From NCBI GenBank assembly GCA_040904785.1, contig JBBDSV010000022.1:1-9178 (forward strand): a stretch of DNA of 9,178 nt, given 5' to 3'. Positions 6,766 through 9,178 of the stretch are shown one piece after another. A program made the position numbers and the translations under genes. Each line of letters begins with the position of its first letter. Position 1 is the first letter of the stretch. Under the pieces are notes generated by a model. The model was given only the letters and a program-made list of their open reading frames with translations. It was not told where the DNA came from and made no database searches. Source of the DNA: JBBDSV01 sp040904785. Lineage in GTDB: Bacteria; Actinomycetota; Nitriliruptoria; Nitriliruptorales; Nitriliruptoraceae.

Positions 6766-7478
6766 GCGGACAACAGCGTCCGCAGCTCTTCGATGAGCAA
6801 CGCCTGGTGGAGCTGCCCTCCCAATCCTCGCAGGACCTCGCTTTGGTCAGACGCGCGCTTGTGGCTCTCGGGATTCCGCTGACGCAACAGGGGACCCACG
6901 AGCTGGCCGATGAGCGCCGATTCCCGTTCGGCGAACTGGCGATACATCCGCAGGTGCCGTGGTTCGAGACCTCCATCCATGAGCTGTGCGGCGATACGGG
7001 CGATCCGCAACGCCGTCGCGTCGAACATGTCGCGTTCAGGGATCAACCCGTGTTCACACAGTGCGACGACATCAGCCACGCGCAGGCCGGCCGCATCGGC
7101 CAATTCGCTGGTCGTCAGTTGCACGTCGGGAAGGTCGAAATCGACCGACTCGTCAAATGCGAGGCTCGGCTGAATCGGGACGGCATCGTCGCCTTCGGGC
7201 ACTTCAGCGGCAGGCGCGGCCTCGTGGTCCCCGATGTCAAGGCGATCCAATTCGTCGCGGATGCGGGTGAGTGGCTGACCGCGGTCTCGTTGGGCACGCA
7301 GGATGTAGCGAAGGCGTTCTATGTCGGCGTCGGTGAACTTGCGGTAGCCGGACTCTGTTCGATCGGGAGTGATCAAACCTTCCGACTCGATGAGGCGGAT
7401 CTTGGAGATCGTGATGTCATCGAACTCGTCGCGGAGTCGATTGAGCACTTCGCCGATGGTGTGCGCGCGCACCGTCAC
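6762..7478 (-). CDS. ftsR: MerR-type regulator FtsR (Rv1828 family)
   Basis: A 238-aa cytoplasmic transcription regulator. Its N-terminal winged helix (about 7-75) carries the family pattern FDDITISKIRLIESEGL (19-35), TPDRTESGYRKFT (37-49) and RLRYILRAQRD (55-65). An acidic, probably flexible linker (about 82-117) leads to a second helix-turn-helix-like domain, TTSELADAAGL (122-132), and a helical C-terminus with GLEPRHLRMYRQFAERE (170-186). This two-domain form is that of M. tuberculosis Rv1828 and Corynebacterium glutamicum FtsR, which activates ftsZ. A division role here is by homology only. It starts at a GTG overlapping the garA-like stop by 4 bp and ends in a 4-bp overlap with the carboxypeptidase start. 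A second GTG two codons downstream is a minor alternative. Confidence 0.92.
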   Translation of the reverse strand: MTVRAHTIGEVLNRLRDEFDDITISKIRLIESEGLITPDRTESGYRKFTDADIERLRYILRAQRDRGQPLTRIRDELDRLDIGDHEAAPAAEVPEGDDAVPIQPSLAFDESVDFDLPDVQLTTSELADAAGLRVADVVALCEHGLIPERDMFDATALRIARIAAQLMDGGLEPRHLRMYRQFAERESALIGQLVGPLLRQRNPESHKRASDQSEVLRGLGGQLHQALLIEELRTLLSA

Positions 7479-7954
7479 CTCGTTCCGCGTGGCGCGGATT
7501 CTCCAACGAAAAGCAGTTTGAAGCGCCCGATCTGCACCTCGTCTCCCGTTTGGAGACCTCGCTCCTCGGTGCGGTCGCCGTTGACGTATGAGCCGTTGAG
7601 ACTGCTGAGATCATGCAGCGTCATTCCACTGTCGGAGCGCACGACTTCGCTGTGGCGACGAGAGACGGTCACATCGTCCAGGAAGATATGGGAATCGGGA
7701 TGCCGCCCGATCGTCGTCACATCACGGTCGAGGAGGAACCGGGAACCGGCGTTGGGTCCGCGGACGACGACGAGCATTCCCGTTCCTGGTGCAAGTTGCG
7801 GGAGTTCATCGACTTCGTGCTGCGGGTCGAGGTCTCCGATGTCGACCGATGCCGTCGTGTCCTGAATGGCCGGTGCCGCGGCGACCGCGGTGCCGCACGA
7901 CGGGCAGAAGTTGGCCTCCTGGGGCAGCGACTCACCACAGTTCGCGCAGGTCAT
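7475..7954 (-). CDS. garA: GarA-type FHA protein with N-terminal zinc ribbon
   Basis: A 159-aa cytoplasmic phosphothreonine-binding regulator. GarA of mycobacteria inhibits or activates 2-oxoglutarate-using enzymes and is switched by threonine kinases. The FHA domain spans about 60-150 and is very close to GarA: VVRGPNAGSRFLLD (63-76), GRHPDS (83-88), FLDDVTVSRRH (91-101), SLNGSYVN (118-125), GDEVQIGRF (137-145). The phospho-ligand residues R84, S98 and N120 are present. Upstream, QDTTASVD (31-38) resembles the GarA ETTS phospho-acceptor motif, with T33 and T34 as candidates. Unlike mycobacterial GarA the N-terminus is a zinc ribbon, C3-x2-C6 and C17-x2-C20. I chose the ATG at 7954 because it begins the ribbon and has GGGAG five bases upstream; the frame is open further upstream but inside gcvH. 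It overlaps ftsR by 4 bp. Confidence 0.92.
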   Translation of the reverse strand: MTCANCGESLPQEANFCPSCGTAVAAAPAIQDTTASVDIGDLDPQHEVDELPQLAPGTGMLVVVRGPNAGSRFLLDRDVTTIGRHPDSHIFLDDVTVSRRHSEVVRSDSGMTLHDLSSLNGSYVNGDRTEERGLQTGDEVQIGRFKLLFVGESAPRGTR

Positions 7955-7979
7955 GACTGCTCCCGGTTGCCGTCCACGG

Positions 7980-8363
7980 TCATGCGAGCAGCCCTTCATA
8001 CGTCGTCGCGTCGAGAAGGTCATCGATCTGTTCGGGGTGTGACGGCGCGATCGTGACGATCCATCCGTCGCCATACGGATCCGAGTTGATGCGTTCGGGC
8101 GCCTCATCGAGTGCGGCATTGCGCGCCACGATGGAGCCGCTCACCGGGGCATACAAATCAGACACCGACTTCGTGGACTCGATCTCGCCGAACGACTGGC
8201 CGCGTTCGAGCGCCGCACCTTCGTCGGGCAGATCGACATAGACGATGTCGCCGAGCTGATCCTGGGCGTAGGCGGTGATGCCGACGCGCACCACGTCGCC
8301 CTCAACACGGATCCATTCGTGCTCCGCGGTGTAGTGCAGGTCAGGTGGCACTGGTGGATGCAT
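7980..8363 (-). CDS. gcvH: Glycine cleavage system H protein
   Basis: A 127-aa cytoplasmic lipoyl carrier that shuttles the aminomethyl intermediate between the P, T and L proteins in glycine breakdown. Family landmarks are YTAEHEWIRVEGDVVRVGIT (11-30), AQDQLGDIVYVDLP (33-46), GEIESTKSVSDLYAPVSG (59-76) with K65 as the lipoylated lysine, and the C-terminal NSDPYGDGWIVTI. The other glycine cleavage genes are not in the window; in M. tuberculosis gcvH also stands in this cluster apart from most of them. I chose the ATG at 8363, with AAAGG about nine bases upstream; a GTG four codons later is possible. The frame also stays open upstream to GTGs at 8414 and 8432, which would add a basic, non-conserved extension. 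The garA-like gene follows after 25 bp. Confidence 0.95.
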   Translation of the reverse strand: MHPPVPPDLHYTAEHEWIRVEGDVVRVGITAYAQDQLGDIVYVDLPDEGAALERGQSFGEIESTKSVSDLYAPVSGSIVARNAALDEAPERINSDPYGDGWIVTIAPSHPEQIDDLLDATTYEGLLA

Positions 8364-8426
8364 CCGTCGGCGCCTTTGCACGGGGGTGTGGCAACGATAC
8401 CGACCTGCGCGCACGATCGGATGCCT

Positions 8427-8436
8427 GATCACCTCC
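8427..8436 (-). promoter_or_regulatory. Extended Shine-Dalgarno-like sequence before gcvH
   Basis: The minus strand reads GGAGGTGATC, a 10-base match to the 16S rRNA anti-Shine-Dalgarno region. No start codon lies 5-10 bases after it: the next in-frame GTG is at 8414 (17 bases past GGAGG) and the homology-supported gcvH start is at 8363. It may be chance, a remnant, or a ribosome standby site. Confidence 0.35.
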
Positions 8437-8468
8437 GACGCGTTTGTGGGTGGGCACGTTCGTCGCCG

Positions 8469-9071
8469 TCAGTGCCGATCGCGCAGGATCCGGCGGGCGT
8501 AATCGGCCGCGGCCAGCCAGTATGCCGCCACCGCGATGACCGATCCGATGATGCCGATCCGATGGAGGACGGCCTCAGGCGCGGCGAAGCCCGCGCCCAC
8601 TACGCCACTGCCCATCAACACGCCGAATGCGGCCATGAGGCCGAATGTTGCCGCCTTGCCCAGTCGGGTGACGGCTGGCACGCCGTCCGCCGACCGCAGC
8701 AACAGGGCACCAACGGCCAGCATCGCAACATCGCGCGCAACGATGAGCGCCACAATCCACCACGGCACAAGTCCCCCGACCACGGCGCCGAGGCCAGCGG
8801 CGATGAACAGGGCGCGGTCAGCGATGGGGTCGAGGAGTTGCCCCAGGCGCGACACCTGATCGAAGCGGCGGGCCACATAGCCGTCAAGCCAGTCCGTGGT
8901 CGCGAAGACGGCGAAGAGCACGAAGGCGCGTCCTGCTGCACCGGCGGCCAACGCCGCGTAGACGAACGGCAGCGACGCCAGCCGTAGCAGTGACAGCCCA
9001 TTGGGAACGGTCAACACCCGAGAGCTCGCGACCCGTTCGTGATCGGACGCGCCGGCGTCGAACACCCGCAT
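8469..9071 (-). CDS. pgsA: CDP-alcohol phosphatidyltransferase (PgsA-like)
   Basis: A 200-aa integral membrane enzyme that transfers a phosphatidyl group from CDP-diacylglycerol to an alcohol. The complete family motif is present: D60-x2-D63-G64-x2-A67-R68-x8-G77-x3-D81-x3-D85, whose aspartates bind metal and CDP. Hydrophobic helices surround it at about 36-58, 86-100, 102-124, 140-164 and 172-188. Phosphatidylglycerophosphate synthase is the likeliest role because M. tuberculosis pgsA2 (Rv1822) holds the same position, but cardiolipin or another alcohol acceptor cannot be excluded. I chose the ATG at 9071, which has a GGAGGGGA ribosome site seven bases upstream; the frame extends 14 codons upstream as an Arg-rich stretch that looks non-coding. 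It follows the tRNA by 53 bp and precedes gcvH by 105 bp, a gap with only a weak TATCGT -10-like element (8399-8394). Confidence 0.88.
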   Translation of the reverse strand: MRVFDAGASDHERVASSRVLTVPNGLSLLRLASLPFVYAALAAGAAGRAFVLFAVFATTDWLDGYVARRFDQVSRLGQLLDPIADRALFIAAGLGAVVGGLVPWWIVALIVARDVAMLAVGALLLRSADGVPAVTRLGKAATFGLMAAFGVLMGSGVVGAGFAAPEAVLHRIGIIGSVIAVAAYWLAAADYARRILRDRH

Positions 9072-9111
9072 GTCGCGTCCCCTCCGCGCCGTGCGACGTC
9101 GGGCACACGGC

Positions 9112-9125
9112 ACGCCGATCGGCGT
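9112..9125. repeat. 14-bp palindrome abutting the tRNA 3' end
   Basis: ACGCCGATCGGCGT is a perfect palindrome that includes the tRNA discriminator base. As RNA it would form a 5-bp stem with a GAUC loop, immediately after the mature tRNA end. It could mark processing or termination, or be chance in GC-rich DNA. Confidence 0.4.
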
Positions 9126-9178
9126 CGGGCTGGCCGGACTTGAACCGGCGACCCCTCGTCCCCCAGACGAGTGCGCTA
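9125..9178 (-). tRNA. tRNA-Pro(GGG), 5' end beyond the window
   Basis: On the minus strand the window holds the 3' two-thirds of a tRNA. The anticodon stem CTCGT/ACGAG (9171-9167 with 9159-9155) encloses the loop CTGGGGG, placing anticodon GGG at 9164-9162. The T arm is GCCGG-TTCAAGT-CCGGC (9149-9133). The 3' acceptor strand CAGCCCG (9132-9126) is followed by discriminator A (9125). CCA is not encoded, so it must be added. The 5' acceptor strand and most of the D arm lie outside the window; the acceptor strand should read CGGGCTG. Confidence 0.95.

Noticed and set aside
7951..7983. Ten-codon frame starting at an ATGA overlapping the gcvH stop
   Set aside because: It is out of frame with the GarA-like gene, which has its own well-spaced ribosome site; probably chance.
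8364..8468. Possible glycine riboswitch before gcvH
   Set aside because: The interval is short and I see none of the paired aptamer features expected of that class.

Overview
The window is high-GC DNA (strongly GC-biased third codon positions, GTG starts, 4-bp stop/start overlaps). Its gene order is typical of Actinobacteria. The minus-strand block tRNA-Pro, pgsA-like, gcvH, garA, ftsR, [dac], DUF151, resR closely follows the Mycobacterium tuberculosis order Rv1822 (pgsA2) to Rv1830 (resR). It lacks Rv1823-Rv1825 and carries an additional carboxypeptidase gene. A zinc-ribbon GarA and the insertion suggest a non-mycobacterial, perhaps acidimicrobial, actinobacterium; that placement is inference.

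Layout. (1) 56-577, minus: an unrecognised acidic 173-aa protein. (2) 578-645: a short divergent region with a candidate promoter and 9-bp direct repeats. (3) 646-4177, plus: a complete OpuC-type compatible-solute ABC importer (ATPase with CBS domains, two permeases, lipoprotein binding protein). The first three genes are joined by 4-bp overlaps; the binding protein follows after 99 bp. (4) About 4189-4223: a strong GC hairpin at the convergent junction. (5) 4205-4720, minus: the MerR-type regulator ResR. (6) 4721-5056: a 336-bp gene-free stretch with a good minus-strand promoter, a perfect 14-bp-arm inverted repeat and TGCA motifs spaced 9-10 bp apart. (7) 5057-8363, minus: a tightly packed run of DUF151 nuclease-family protein, secreted D,D-carboxypeptidase, FtsR, zinc-ribbon FHA protein (GarA type) and GcvH, with overlaps or gaps under 30 bp. 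(8) 8469-9071, minus: CDP-alcohol phosphatidyltransferase. (9) A 3' partial tRNA-Pro(GGG) at the window end.

How the genes may work together. The plus-strand operon would import glycine betaine-like osmolytes. The minus-strand block combines phospholipid synthesis, one-carbon metabolism, phospho-dependent metabolic control (GarA), a division-linked regulator (FtsR) and peptidoglycan trimming (Dac). That is consistent with a growth and envelope housekeeping operon. I see no integrase, transposase, CRISPR array, toxin-antitoxin pair or recognisable defence genes. I found no clearly new multi-gene system. The features most worth following up are the palindromic, phased upstream region of resR, the zinc-ribbon GarA architecture and the carboxypeptidase coupled to ftsR.
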